Notes: a model not told the origin generated them from the letters alone. A stretch of DNA of 64,000 nt from an uncultured Burkholderiales bacterium (GCA_951812315.1 CATOSA010000030.1:1-64000); one strand, 5' to 3'. Numbered from the stretch's first letter, positions 47,680 through 58,378 are shown. Program-made: numbers and translations.

Positions 47680-48493
47680 TCACTTCGCCAGGGCATCAAG
47701 CGTTTCGATCGACCGTGCAATATCGCGATCTGCATCACGGGAAATAATTTCGAGAATCGGAGGATGTTCGAGGCCGAGCGCATGGATTCCCGGAACAAGC
47801 GTTGAAAAATCCACGTCGCCGAGCCCGACGGCATCATGTCGATAGACTGAGCGACCGGTATCCGAAAGGTGGACAAGTCTCAGGCGCGTGCGCACCCGAT
47901 CAACCTGCAACCGGTTCCTCGCCGATGAAATGGCCGTTCGCCACGCCGTATACGACGCCAATAGTGCCGGCTCCGTAACGATCAATAGATGCCATCAGGC
48001 CGTCAGCATCCGGCAGGAATGCGAATGGCATGTTTTCCACCCAGAGCTCAATGCCGTCACGTTCTGCGATTGGTAACAGTACGTCTAGCGCACGAAAGAA
48101 ATGCGATTCCATGGTCTCTAGCGGCAATGGAAAAAGCGGATTCGGTTTGCCGGGACCCAGGATCAAACCCCTGGCATTGAGTTCGGCGGCCATTCGAAGG
48201 TACTCAATGTTCAGCGCGATGCTGTGCTCGCGCATTTCAACGGTAGCCGCGGCGATGTTGAGATCTATGTTCGGGCCGTTGAGCGACACCAGTGTTACAC
48301 CAGTTTGTTCCAGGGTGTGTCGCAGTTCGCCAAGCTTCGCCTTGGTGTCGGTAATCCAGAGATGCCCCTGATAAAACATCAGTTCGACTGACTTCACGCC
48401 GTGTTCCGCAAGCTTGCCGACGCACCGGGCCGCCGACATGGATTGCGTGTACGAATAGGAATTTATTCCGAAGTAATCACCCCATCGACTCAT
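47680..48493 (-). CDS. Sugar phosphate isomerase/epimerase-like TIM barrel, frameshifted
   Basis: About 270 residues: MSRWGDYFGINSYSYTQSM, LAEHGVKSVELMFYQGHL, VTLVSLNGPNIDLNIA, ERDGIELWVENMPFAFLPDA and, after a frame change near 47900-47935, RLVHLSDTGRSVYRHDAVGL with GDVDFSTLVPGIHALGLEHP, matching the xylose-isomerase-like barrel. The metal ligands are Glu in WVENMP and His/Asp in LVHLSDT. One extra or two missing bases are needed. ATG 48493 is the likely start; the frame extends eight codons upstream. Substrate unknown. Confidence 0.75.
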
Positions 48494-48563
48494 GCGCACT
48501 GATCCAATGCCGCCCACGCTGCTGCGTTTTCTTCGAACCTTCTTCCCTTCTACTTATTCCTTT

Positions 48564-48920
48564 CTATTTGCGCCGCTTGACGTAACTGTTCTTGATCTTG
48601 TCGCCGACAAATGTGAACAGGTCGCAGCCATCCTGTTCGATCTTTGAACCATTCGGGTGGGTTGCCGTGAGCGTCCACTCGGAACAACCCCTGTCGCCAG
48701 ACAAGAAATGTCGGGCGTTCTTGAACGACACGTCAGGCAACTCCTTCCAGACTTGCTCAAATCCTTCCTTTACCGCGTCATAGCCTTCGAACTTGTCTCC
48801 ACTGGCGCCCTTGCCACTGCCCAGCAAAAAAACGCAATCGTCGGTCATGTAAGACATCAGCGTGTCAATGTCGTGACGATTCCAGCCCTCCAGATATTTC
48901 TCCAGATTTTCAAGTGTCAT
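48564..48920 (-). CDS. SnoaL/NTF2-like protein
   Basis: 118 residues. The family pattern is LEKYLEGWNRHDIDTLMSYM and TDDCVFLLGSGK, then YDAVKEGFEQVWKELPDVSF and SEWTLTATHPNGSKIEQDGC with the closing strand LFTFVGDKIKNSYVKRRK. A cone-shaped fold that binds or isomerises small hydrophobic molecules. Sits between the isomerase-like gene and the molybdopterin enzyme on the same strand. Role unknown. Confidence 0.8.
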   Translation of the reverse strand: MTLENLEKYLEGWNRHDIDTLMSYMTDDCVFLLGSGKGASGDKFEGYDAVKEGFEQVWKELPDVSFKNARHFLSGDRGCSEWTLTATHPNGSKIEQDGCDLFTFVGDKIKNSYVKRRK

Positions 48921-49078
48921 ACAACATTCCTCGTTACGTCATATTGTGAAACTAAATTCAGTTGACCAATACATTGAGAAGCCTCCAATTTTTCTCCAGG
49001 AACTTGCGCTCCAGATCAGTGGTCATGAACATGCAAATCAAGGAACCTGGCCCCCTGATCGTGACCCGGTCTACGTCG

Positions 49079-51235
49079 TCAGCGTTCTACGCGTTTGACC
49101 TCGACAAGCGTATCCGAGAACGTCGGAGCACGTCCGAAATCAGCATAGCGCGATGCGTTGATCACGTTCACTGAACGCGCACCCTGACTGGCCGAAGGCC
49201 AATAACCGAGTGGCGACACGACCACGCCCTCGCGTACGTCATCGCTGACCTGGGCCTCTGCCTCAAAGCGGCCACGCTCGTTGAACACTTCTACCCGCTC
49301 GCCCTCTGCAATGTCACGAGCCCGTGCATCCTTGGGATGGATCATTACAAACTGCTCACCGGCGTGACCAAGCTGGCGGGCGATGTTAGCGTAGCCCGAA
49401 TTAAGAAAGGCGTGGTTCTTTGGTGTCAGGACATTGAGTGGATACTTCGCGGCCAGCGCCTTATTCGTGTCGGTGGACTCCTGCGGTGGAACGTAGTTGG
49501 GCAATGGGTCAACCGCGCTACCGTCCTGGAACTCGTTGGAACCCTGACGAAACAGCGGAAGGACGAAGTTACCCCCTTCGACCATCGACGCCTTCAGCTC
49601 AACCTTGCCCGATGGTGTGAGAAAGTCGCCTTGCACGTGCGGCGCATACGTATCCGGTGTTCCGACTTTCAGCCGCGCAAATCCATCTCGCTCGAGTTGC
49701 TCCATCGTGATGCCTTCGAGCGCCGGGTTGGACCAGTCAAGCGACTCAATCGCCATCTGTTTGTCGTCGCGCTGGAATTGTGGGTCGTCGATATCCATGG
49801 CTTTGGCCAGACGCCGGAACAGTTCAGTGTTCGGCACGGCTTCACCACGCGGCGAGATAGCTTGCTGATTCAGCGAAAGATAGAAATGTCCCCACGAGAA
49901 CATGATGTCGTGCTGTTCCATCTGCGTCGTGGCGGGCAACACGATGTCGGCATACCTGGCCGTGTCGGTAATGAACTGCTCGCTGACTACCGTGAACAAA
50001 TCCTCGCGCAAGAGTCCGTCGATGACCTTCTCCTGTTCGGGGGCAACAACCATCGGGTTGGCGTTGTACACGAACAGGGATTTAATTGGCGGATCAAGTT
50101 CGAGTTCACCAGTAAGTGCTGCACCCAGCTTCCACTGATTGAGCACGCGCGTGCCGGGCTTGATCCAGTCCGGCCGCATCAATCCGTCCCAATTGACCGG
50201 GAAAGCCCATATCGGGAGCTGCAAGATCCCTCCGCCAACGTCACGCCATGCGCCCACCAGCGCCGGCAAGCAAGTCAGCGCCCGGACAGTCTGCCCGCCG
50301 CCGGAATGACGTTCGACGGCAACACCAATGCGAATGACCGATGGTCGCGTCGTCGCATATTCGCGCGCGAGTTTACGAATGTCTTCGGCATCAATGCCGG
50401 TGATCGAGGCGACTTTCTCGGGCGTGTACTCGCTGGCGCGATCGACCAATTCGTCATATCCGACGGTGTACCGCTCCACGTATTCCTTGTCGATCAACCC
50501 CTCGGTGGTGATGACGTTAATCATCGCCATTGCGAGTGCGCTGTCTGTGCCGGGCTTGATGGGTATGTGCCAGTCTGCCTGCCGGGCGGTACGCGTTTTC
50601 ACCGGGTCGATCACGACGATCTTTGCGCCGCGCTTCTGCGCCTCGGCCAGGAACGGCCAGTGGTGCAGGTTTGTACTGATCGTGTTGCAGGCCCACAGGA
50701 TGATATAGCGTGAGTGAACGAAGCTTTCAGGGTCAGTGCCGGGCGAAGGACCGACCGTCATGATGTAGGCGGTACAGGCGCCCGAGTCGCAGAAGGTGCG
50801 CTCGGAAATGGTCGCCCCCACCTTGTTGAAAAATGCGTCGCCTGAGTTCAGACCGTTGAGGATTCCTTCCGTACCCAGGTAACTGTAAGGCAGGATCGCC
50901 GTCGGGCCGTTCTCCTTGATGGTTTGCTTCCAGCGCGAGGCAATCGTGTCCATCGCCTCCTGCCAGCCAATGCGGGCAAACTGGCCCGACCCTTTTGGCC
51001 CGGTACGCTTGAGCGGATGGAGAACGCGGTCTGCATGATGAACACGCTCCTCGTACTGATTCACCTTGACGCACAGGCGCCCGTCAGTGAACGGTTGATC
51101 GGGATTGCCGCGCACCTTGACAACGCGGTCGTCTTCAACTGTCACCAGCATGGAACACGTGTCAGGACAATCGTGCGGGCAGGCACCGAGAACGTTTTTC
51201 TGGTTTGACCTTGCAGAATCTGGAACAGCGGACAT
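49079..51235 (-). CDS. Molybdopterin oxidoreductase (DMSO-reductase family)
   Basis: 718 residues, near full family size. N-terminal 4Fe-4S site: ACPHDCPDTCSMLVTVEDDR and GRLCVKVNQYEERVHHADRV. The barrel continues with DRVLHPLKRTGPKG, FCDSGACTAYIMTVG, HSRYIILWACNTISTN and VVIDPVKTRTARQADWHIPI; the C-terminal cap is KNHAFLNSGYANI, HPKDARARDIAEGERVEVFN. No twin-arginine signal, so cytoplasmic. The metal ligand and substrate are not certain; formate dehydrogenase H-like or unknown. No partner subunit genes adjacent. AGGGGAAAACCT precedes ATG 51235. Confidence 0.9.
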   Translation of the reverse strand: MSAVPDSARSNQKNVLGACPHDCPDTCSMLVTVEDDRVVKVRGNPDQPFTDGRLCVKVNQYEERVHHADRVLHPLKRTGPKGSGQFARIGWQEAMDTIASRWKQTIKENGPTAILPYSYLGTEGILNGLNSGDAFFNKVGATISERTFCDSGACTAYIMTVGPSPGTDPESFVHSRYIILWACNTISTNLHHWPFLAEAQKRGAKIVVIDPVKTRTARQADWHIPIKPGTDSALAMAMINVITTEGLIDKEYVERYTVGYDELVDRASEYTPEKVASITGIDAEDIRKLAREYATTRPSVIRIGVAVERHSGGGQTVRALTCLPALVGAWRDVGGGILQLPIWAFPVNWDGLMRPDWIKPGTRVLNQWKLGAALTGELELDPPIKSLFVYNANPMVVAPEQEKVIDGLLREDLFTVVSEQFITDTARYADIVLPATTQMEQHDIMFSWGHFYLSLNQQAISPRGEAVPNTELFRRLAKAMDIDDPQFQRDDKQMAIESLDWSNPALEGITMEQLERDGFARLKVGTPDTYAPHVQGDFLTPSGKVELKASMVEGGNFVLPLFRQGSNEFQDGSAVDPLPNYVPPQESTDTNKALAAKYPLNVLTPKNHAFLNSGYANIARQLGHAGEQFVMIHPKDARARDIAEGERVEVFNERGRFEAEAQVSDDVREGVVVSPLGYWPSASQGARSVNVINASRYADFGRAPTFSDTLVEVKRVER

Positions 51236-51647
51236 AGGTTTTCCCCTCAAACAAGATTCTTATTGGTTTTGGTTTTTGGCTTGCGCACATGGCGGTACGC
51301 TACCATCGAAAATTCGACGTTCATTCTAGGCTTCCTCAGGGGCGTGTCAACGTCGCCCACCAAACACGTTGTGATGCGCACGGAAAGTAGATCCGGCTAC
51401 AAACCCTATAAACGCGCATTCAAATAAAAAGCCATCCGCGCCGCTGGACAGACTGTTTATGCAGGCGTAGCTTTTCACAATTCATAACGGCTGGATGGGT
51501 GAACTTTTGCCGCTTTTGCGGGGTGCAATACACGTTGCACCGCGCGAACCATGCCTCGGGGCAAACTCCAGCTGTCCGCACAGAGATCAAGAAGTCTGAC
51601 CTGTCATTGTTCGGATCTTCAAGGTTCAAGACGAAAGGTGTCAAAAC
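51236..51647. other. Divergent promoter region with inverted repeat
   Basis: About 410 bp between the molybdopterin gene and the dehydrogenase gene. It contains GGTGCAA (51522-51528) and TTGCACC (51535-51541) with a 6-bp spacer, a possible operator 107 bp upstream of ATG 51648. No gene seen. Confidence 0.45.
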
Positions 51648-52774
51648 ATGTCGCAAAACATTCGAGTTCTCTACGTTGGCCCCAAGCGGACGGGGGCCTT
51701 CGACTTGTCATCGCTCGAGCAACAGAGTCGAGCCGTTGGTATTGCGGGCGGCGAGTTCGTGCGATATGAAGGCAACAGCAGCGCCGAGCTAATTGACGCG
51801 CTGCGTGATGTCGATGTCGCGATTGCACAGGGACATGGTTTCGGCCAGTCGGCATTCACGCACATGGGCTTGCACGGCCGCTGCAAGGGTCTGGTGTCTT
51901 TTGGCCATGGTTATGATCACCTGGATCTGGAAAATGCAACGGCCAACGGGGTCATCCTCGCAAACACCGCTTCGTTCGGCACCGAGGAAGTGTCGAACCA
52001 TACGATGATACATTTTCTGGTGTGCGCGCGAAAATTCGTGCTGCACGACAAGCTGGTCAGGAACGGTGTCTGGACACGCGAGAATCTGGCGCCAATGGGC
52101 CACGTTGCCGGTCAGGTATTCGGCATTGTCGGCCTCGGCGATATCGGCCGCGCAGTGGCGCGCAAGGCCAGGGCTTTTGGTCTGGAAGTGATTGCCTACG
52201 ACCCCTACGTCTCATCCTGGGACGCGAAGGAATACGGCGTTGAGAAAACGGATTCGCTGGAGGCGTTGTGCCGACGCTCGGATTACATCAGCGTGCACAT
52301 CTATCTGAACGAGGAGACGCACCATCTTGTCAGCCATGCGCAATTCGCGGTGATGAAACCAGGTGCTTACCTCATCAACTGTGCGCGCGGTGGCGTAGTC
52401 GATGAAGCCGCATTGATCGAAGCCTTGCAACAAGAGCGGATTGCCGGTGTCGGGCTGGACGTATTCGAGAAAGAACCGGTCGATCCGGACAATCCACTGC
52501 TGAAAATGGACAACGTCTCGTTGACCAACCACTACGCCAGTTACTCCGAGGTCGCGTGGGAACGCGCACAAACGCAACTCGCGAGGAGGCCGTGCGCATT
52601 GCGACCGGAATGTGGCCGCAGTCCCTGATCAATCCTGATGTCCGCCACGTGATCCCGCCGCGAACCGCTGCCCGTTCGTGGGAAGTGTATGCGCGCGAGT
52701 TGAACGCGGCGAAGAACGATGCTCAGACAGCGGGCAACGAAACGGTAAGCGAGGCACGGCGACGACGGGCATGA
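51648..52774 (+). CDS. D-2-hydroxyacid dehydrogenase (NAD-dependent), frameshifted
   Basis: About 375 residues. The N-terminal substrate part is followed by the NAD fold VFGIVGLGDIGRAVARKARA, and catalytic residues Arg (NCARGGVVDEAAL), Glu (GLDVFEKEPVDP) and a His in the TNHYASYSEVAW region. After about 52570 the frame moves by -1, continuing TREEAVRIATGMWPQSLINP to the stop. One missing base restores it. The C-terminal TREEAVRIATG fits the family. The stop overlaps the next gene (ATGA at 52771-52774), so the two are coupled. Confidence 0.85.
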
Positions 52775-53647
52775 GAATCAACAAGGCCGTTGAACTGCTG
52801 GCGCAACGCCAACCGGTGTACTTCGAGTTCGTCGACGGCGAGACTGCGGGCGGGTTCGACGGCGGACGATCACTTGCCCGGACCTGGGCCGATTACATTG
52901 TTTATGACATGGAGCACACCGCATTCGATGTAAGGGCGTTGCTGCAGTTCATGCGCGGGCTCGCCGACGCTGGCCCGACGCGAAGCGGACATCGAACGCC
53001 TGCAGTCGTCGTGACATTACCCATGGACGGGATCGATGCGCACTCAGTCCGCGCAAACGGCTGGATGATCAAGCAGGCGCTCGCTGCCGGTGTACATGGC
53101 CTGCTTTTGTGTCACGCCGAGACCCCGGAAGCGGTACGTGCTTTCGTGGAGGCTGCACGCTACCCCTTCGCGGAAATTTCGGGCACTGATCTTGGACCCG
53201 GACGCCGCAGCCACGGCGGCCAGACGCTTGCCGCGCAGATCTGGGGAATGACGGATCAGGAATACCTTGCAAGGGCAGATCCCTGGCCGCTCAACCCGCA
53301 CGGCGAGCTGCTACTCGGAATCAAGGTTGAGAACACACGGGCACTCGACAGTGTGGAACAAACCACGCGCGTACCGGGACTTGCATACGCTGAATGGGGT
53401 CCGGGAGACCTGGGCATGTCAATGGGATATCCGGATCAGCATGACGAGCCCTATCCTGCCGAGATGCATGCTGCGCGCGCGTATCATGAACGCGTGCAAG
53501 GCAGCAGGCCTGGCGTTCCAGGACCTGATCGCACCAGAGAACGTCACCGAACGGCTGGACGAAGGCGTGATGATCGGCTGCGGTCCGGAGGCTGAGAAAG
53601 CCGCAGAAATCGGACGAAAGCATTCGGGGCGAACGCTGACCTGGTAA
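52771..53647 (+). CDS. HpcH/HpaI-type aldolase, frameshifted
   Basis: About 290 residues. RINKAVELLAQRQPVYFEFV, YIVYDMEHTAFDVRALLQFM (the family H and D), HGLLLCHAETPEAVRAFVEA and GIKVENTRALDSVEQ (metal Glu) are present, then EWGPGDLGMSMGYP. Near 53465-53490, in an alternating GC run (CTGCGCGCGCG), the frame moves by +1 and continues RIMNACKAAGLAFQDLIAPE to the stop at 53647. Class II pyruvate aldolase. ATG 52771 is coupled to the upstream dehydrogenase. Confidence 0.85.
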
Positions 53648-53714
53648 CAAGCTCAACCAGCGGATCGGGCCATCACGAAGCGGAGTCAGAAATCAATATC
53701 CTGGGGAGGTTGTC

Positions 53715-55035
53715 ATGAAGAATTTCACTCGACGTCGTTTTCTTGCCGCAGGAACCGCTGCGGCCGCGGCCGGTGCCACCAGACAACTTCTGAGACCCGC
53801 GCCGGCACGCGCTGCGACATGCAGTTCGAGCCGGAAAAAGGCGCATCGTTGCGCGTGTTGCGCTGGAAGCGATTCGTGCAAGGCGACGAGGATCAGTTCA
53901 TGGCCAACACGCGGCGTTTCACCGAGCTCACCAGCGTCAACGTGCGCGTGAACAGTGAAAATTTCGAAGACTTGCGCCCCAAGGCAGCGGTCGCAGCGCA
54001 GGTCGGCGCAGGACCCGACATCATCATCAGCACCGACGAGCAACCGCAGCTTTACCCGGACAAACTGCTCGATGTGAGCGACCTGGCGCAGTATCTGGGC
54101 GGCAAGTACGGCGGCTGGTTCGACGTCTGTCCGGAGTACTGCACACACCAGGGAAAATGGATCGCGATTCCTACCGGGGCGGCCGGGGGTGCCATGGTTT
54201 ATCGAAAAAGCATGCTGCACGCGGCGGGGTTCGAGACATTTCCGAAAAACCTGGATGGCTTGCTCAAGCTGTGCAAGGCACTCAAGGCCAAATCCAAGCC
54301 GCCAGGATTCGCATTGGGTCATGCCACCGGTGACGCCAACGGCTGGACTTACTGGCTGCTGTTCGCTTTCGGCGGCAGGATCGCCAACGAGGACAATGAA
54401 CTTGCGCTGAACTCGAACGAGACCATAGAGGCTCTGGAGTACGCAAAAGAGTTATATCAAACGTTCGCGCCCGGAAGCCTGTCGTGGGGCGATCCCAGCA
54501 ATAACAAGGTATTCCTCGCAGGTGGAATCAGCCTGACAATGAACGGGATATCCATCTACTACGCGGCAAAAACCAGCGACGACCCGAAACTCAAGGCGAT
54601 GACGCCCGACATTCACCACGCCACCTATCCGATCGGCCCCGTCGGCCGGGATGTGCATGGTGCGCTGATGTTTCCTGCGACGATTTATCAGTACTCCAGG
54701 TACCCGAATGCCGCCAAGGAGTTTTTGCGATTCATGATGGAGCGCGAACAATACGAGCCATGGCAAAGAGCATCGCTCGGTTACATCTCGCACACATTCG
54801 CGCGTACGACGACAACCCGGTATGGACCGAAGATCCGCAACACATGTTCTACCGCGATGTCGTCAGGGGTGCAGTGCACACAGGTTATGCGGGGCGACTA
54901 GGTGAGCAGTCAGCCGCCATGCTGGCCGATTTCGTCATCGTCGACATGTTCGGCGAAGTGTGCACCGGTCAACGAACGCCGAAGGATGCCCTGCGGCGCG
55001 CCGAGAAACGCGCGCGACGTTACTACCGAGGGTAA
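53715..55035 (+). CDS. Tat-exported solute-binding protein, doubly frameshifted
   Basis: About 440 residues. A twin-arginine signal (TRRRFLAAGTAAAAAGATRQ) precedes a solute-binding protein: MQFEPEKGASLRVLRWKRFV, GAGPDIIISTDEQPQLYPDK, GGAMVYRKSMLHAAGFETFP. The first break is near 53815 (one base missing after ARAA), the second near 54800, after which AYDDNPVWTEDPQHMFYRDV continues to the stop 55035. The fold is that of sugar-type ABC binding proteins, but no permease or ATPase gene follows in the window. GGGGAGG at 53703 precedes ATG 53715. Confidence 0.8.
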
Positions 55036-55121
55036 TTGTCTGAAGCCGGATTGAATTCGGAATCCGCAAATTCGACAGTCAGCGCGGTCTGGCGCTGATC
55101 AGCCGTGCTCTCTACGTTCGA

Positions 55122-56213
55122 TCAGTAATCCTCGGCCAGTAACGGGAACCCGCTGAACACGTGAGGCTCTCCAACCGGCTCGGCCGGAACTATGCAGCCG
55201 GGCTTGAGCTGATCGAGGGACGACAGACCCATCAGTGCCATGTTCATGCGCATCTCATCCTCCAGCAACTCGAGCATGCGCACGACCGCCGGCGCGCCGC
55301 CGGTTGCCATGGCCAGCCCTTCAAGACGGCCAATGCCGACTGCGTCGGCACCCAACGCCAGCGCTTTCAATACATCTGTGCCGCGCAATATTCCACCATC
55401 AAAAATGATCGTCGCGCGGCCAGCAACCGCGCTGACGACTTCCGGCAGTGTATCGAGCGCGCCGCGAGCATGGTCAAGCTGACGGCCGCCATGATTTGAC
55501 ACGTAGACCACCTCCACGCCGTGCTTCACCGCCAGCTCCGCGTCTTCGGCACAGGCAATCCCCTTGAGCACCAACGGAATCTTGAAGCGATCCTTGATGC
55601 GATCGACCAGTTCCCAGGTCAGTTTCGGCTGCAGGTTGACTTCGGGCGGGGGAAACGCCTCGCCATTGGGACCGCGTCCTCCGATTGGAACAAAACCGTT
55701 GATGATGTCGCGTTCGCGACGGCTGCGAAATTGCGTGTCTACTGTCAGGCAAAACGCCTTGTAGCCGGCTGATTCGGTGCGGGCAATGATGTCCATCATC
55801 CAGGCTTCACTGCCGAGCACATAGAGCTGGTAGATCTTCGCGACGTTACTTTCGCGCGCGATGGTCTCGAAGTCCGGAGTGCACGCAGAACTGAGCATCT
55901 TCATGATGCCGAATGTTTCTGCCGCTTGCGCCGCGGTGAGTCCGCCGCCTTTTTCAAATGACTGTAACGAACCGATCGGAGCGAGCATTACCGGAAGACG
56001 CAAATCAACTTCGAACAGTTTGCGTCGCACGTCCACAGCTGAAACATCGGCCAGCACGCGAGCCTTCAGCGCGAGCCGCTCGAAGGCAAGCCGGTTGCGC
56101 TTGAGGGATGTTTCGGTTTCAGCGCCGCCAACCAGAAAGTCCCAGTCCCCGCGGGAAAGGTTGACGCGCGCGTGCTTGACCATTTCCTGGAGGGTGTCAA
56201 AGTCTGTGGTCAT
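55122..56213 (-). CDS. FMN-dependent alpha-hydroxyacid oxidase/dehydrogenase
   Basis: 363 residues, full length. NLSRGDWDFLVGGAETETSL, PVMLAPIGSLQSF, the strand FCLTVDTQFRSRRERDIING, LVLKGIACAEDAELAVKHGV and VVYVSNHGGRQLDHARGALD with the catalytic His. FMN-binding TIM barrel of the lactate/glycolate oxidase group; oxidises an L-2-hydroxyacid to the keto acid. Soluble or peripheral. It lies among genes for hydroxyacid and aldolase chemistry, and feeds the same kind of route. Confidence 0.9.
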   Translation of the reverse strand: MTTDFDTLQEMVKHARVNLSRGDWDFLVGGAETETSLKRNRLAFERLALKARVLADVSAVDVRRKLFEVDLRLPVMLAPIGSLQSFEKGGGLTAAQAAETFGIMKMLSSACTPDFETIARESNVAKIYQLYVLGSEAWMMDIIARTESAGYKAFCLTVDTQFRSRRERDIINGFVPIGGRGPNGEAFPPPEVNLQPKLTWELVDRIKDRFKIPLVLKGIACAEDAELAVKHGVEVVYVSNHGGRQLDHARGALDTLPEVVSAVAGRATIIFDGGILRGTDVLKALALGADAVGIGRLEGLAMATGGAPAVVRMLELLEDEMRMNMALMGLSSLDQLKPGCIVPAEPVGEPHVFSGFPLLAEDY

Positions 56214-56360
56214 ATCAGGGCCTCGGTCGCCAGAAACTTTCGGTCATCGGCAAAATAGTCTGACACCCGAATTTCCAAAAACCGCATCCGGCCTTCTGTC
56301 AGCGGCTGCCAATGCAACCAGCTGCATTGCCTGGCGCAAACTTGTTTGGGCATCGTCGAA

Positions 56361-56777
56361 CTACGCAGGTGCCTCGACCACACGTGTCTTGAAATCAGCC
56401 AGCGATACAATTTCCAGCACCTCGAAGTCGTCCGAGCAGTCGATCTCGCGGTGTTTGATCCCGGGAACCTGGTTGATGGAGTCCCCCTTGCGTATGGTCT
56501 TGACGCCCTGGCCTTCGTACTCGAACGTGGCCCAGCCATTGAGCACCAACACGAACTGGAAGTTACAGTCGTGCACATGCCATTCCTTGACCGTGTTTTT
56601 CGCTTCCTTGCCATTGTTTCGAATCAAATGCGCGATGTAGTCCCCCTTGGTACCTTCCTTGATGCCCAGGTCGCGATACTCGAAGATCTCCCGCAATCCC
56701 TGCGTCCACTTTGCTTCTTCCGCGCGGTTGTGGACAAAGTCCCACGACTTCTTGCTATCGGTTTTGGTTTCACTCAT
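56361..56777 (-). CDS. Cupin-domain protein (paralogue of 34098-34541)
   Basis: 138 residues. LREIFEYRDLGIKEGTKGDY leads into HVHDCNFQFVLVLNGWATFE (metal His) and DSINQVPGIKHREIDCSDDF. GGAGGAATACAAC precedes ATG 56777. Compared with the paralogue at 34098 the lead-in (EYRDLG) and tail (CSDDFE-LE) agree, while the first metal motif differs. Function unknown; next to the hydroxyacid oxidase gene on the same strand. Confidence 0.85.
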   Translation of the reverse strand: MSETKTDSKKSWDFVHNRAEEAKWTQGLREIFEYRDLGIKEGTKGDYIAHLIRNNGKEAKNTVKEWHVHDCNFQFVLVLNGWATFEYEGQGVKTIRKGDSINQVPGIKHREIDCSDDFEVLEIVSLADFKTRVVEAPA

Positions 56778-56965
56778 GTTGTATTCCTCCAGATGGTGTT
56801 CATCCTGGTCAAGCATAGCACCCCGCCAATTTCGTCGTGTGCCCTCTTGCCGTCTCGCCTTATCATGTCAGGGCGCCCGCGCCAGAACAGCATCTGGATT
56901 TCCAATGCATCTCTGAGTATGTAGGATTGTTCCGGGCGCAAGACAAATATTGAGGGGAAAGAACA

Positions 56966-58378
56966 ATGAGTGGATTTGCCGACTATGACAGGTACGATGC
57001 GCTGGGGCTGGCAGAGTTGGTTCGACAAGGTGAGGTCTCATCAACTGAATTACTGGAAGAGGCGATCAGTCGAACCGAAAAAGTGAATGACGCCATTAAT
57101 GCCGTCGTTCACAAACATTACGATGAAGCGAAAGCGGCCATCGAGGCCGGATTGCCCGAAGACCCATTTACCGGCGTGCCATTCCTACTCAAGGACCTGC
57201 AGCTCGACGGTACAGCGACAACTTACGGTAGTAAGTTTTTTCGCGACCAAGTCGCGGACCACGACAGCACATTGGTTAGTCGCTACAAGCATTCGGGACT
57301 GGTGACCTTTGGTAAGACGAACTCGCCTGAGCTTGGCCTGATGCCAGTCACCGAACCCCGCATGTACGGACCGACCAGAAATCCCTGGAATCTGGACAGA
57401 ACGCCGGGCGGATCCAGCGGTGGCGCGTCCGCTGCAGTCGCTGCCGGCATCGTGCCCATGGCGAATGCGTCCGATGGCGGTGGATCAATCAGAATACCGG
57501 CGTCATGCACAGGATTGGTTGGTTTGAAACCGACTCGCGGCAGAACACCGATGGGACCGGACAGGGGCGAAGGCTGGGCTGGTCAGTCAATCAGCCATGT
57601 AGTGAGCAGAAGTGTTCGCGATTCAGCCGCTGTCCTGGATGCCACGACCGGCACCGAGCCCGGAAATCCGTATGAGGCACCTCATTTTGATGGCAGTTTT
57701 CTTGCGCACGTCGGGAAGAACCCGGGCAAACTTCGAATCGCCTTGTGCAGAAACAAGATGGGCAAAGGCCGATTCTCGGCGGATGTAATTGAAGCAGTTG
57801 AAGAGGCCGGCCGTTTGCTCAGTAATCTCGGCCATGACGTTAAATACGCCGAACCCGCCTACGACCGCGAAGCGGCGGGCAACGCTGTGTTGACGCTCGT
57901 CGCCGCCAATGCAGCGCTCGCGGTGAAAATGAGAGCGGAAGCGCTGGGCCGGGAAGCAACCGAACAGGATATCGAGCCTTCTACGCGGGCTCTGATTGAA
58001 ATGGCTGCCGGCCTGAGCGCAGACGATTACGCAAGAGCGACGCTGATCAATCATCGAGCCGGCAGAGTATTCGCAAAAGTCCATGAGCAATATGATTTGA
58101 TGATTGCGCCAACGCTCAGTCAGGAGCCGGTTCCGATCGGTTTCATGGAAGCCAACCGCGATGGCATTGCGGAATTCATGGGCGATACCGCAATATTCAA
58201 CCAGACAGGGCAACCGGCAATCTCACTGCCACTATGCTGGAGCGCCAATCAGTTACCGATTGGCATCATGTTTGTCGCCGCATTTGGCAACGATGCCCTG
58301 TTACTGAGAATAGCTGGCCAACTGGAAAAGGCGTATCCGTGGTCGGACAGGCGAGCACCCGTGCACGCAGGGGCCTGA
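56966..58378 (+). CDS. Amidase signature family protein
   Basis: 470 residues, full length. The Ser-cis-Ser-Lys triad is visible: Lys in FLLKDLQLDG, cis-Ser in the TPGGSSGGASAAVAAGIVPM segment and Ser in GGGSIRIPASCTGLVGLKPT. It hydrolyses amides, with unknown substrate. Cytoplasmic. ATG 56966 has AGGGGAAAGAAC before it. Divergent from the cupin gene. C-terminal LPIGIMFVAAFGNDALLLRI is typical. Confidence 0.9.
   Translation: MSGFADYDRYDALGLAELVRQGEVSSTELLEEAISRTEKVNDAINAVVHKHYDEAKAAIEAGLPEDPFTGVPFLLKDLQLDGTATTYGSKFFRDQVADHDSTLVSRYKHSGLVTFGKTNSPELGLMPVTEPRMYGPTRNPWNLDRTPGGSSGGASAAVAAGIVPMANASDGGGSIRIPASCTGLVGLKPTRGRTPMGPDRGEGWAGQSISHVVSRSVRDSAAVLDATTGTEPGNPYEAPHFDGSFLAHVGKNPGKLRIALCRNKMGKGRFSADVIEAVEEAGRLLSNLGHDVKYAEPAYDREAAGNAVLTLVAANAALAVKMRAEALGREATEQDIEPSTRALIEMAAGLSADDYARATLINHRAGRVFAKVHEQYDLMIAPTLSQEPVPIGFMEANRDGIAEFMGDTAIFNQTGQPAISLPLCWSANQLPIGIMFVAAFGNDALLLRIAGQLEKAYPWSDRRAPVHAGA

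Noticed and set aside
49337-50713. 458-codon plus-strand frame
   Set aside because: Antisense of the molybdopterin oxidoreductase gene, whose motifs are unmistakable.
53715-55035. Complete ABC transporter operon
   Set aside because: Only the binding protein is present; the flanking genes are enzymes.
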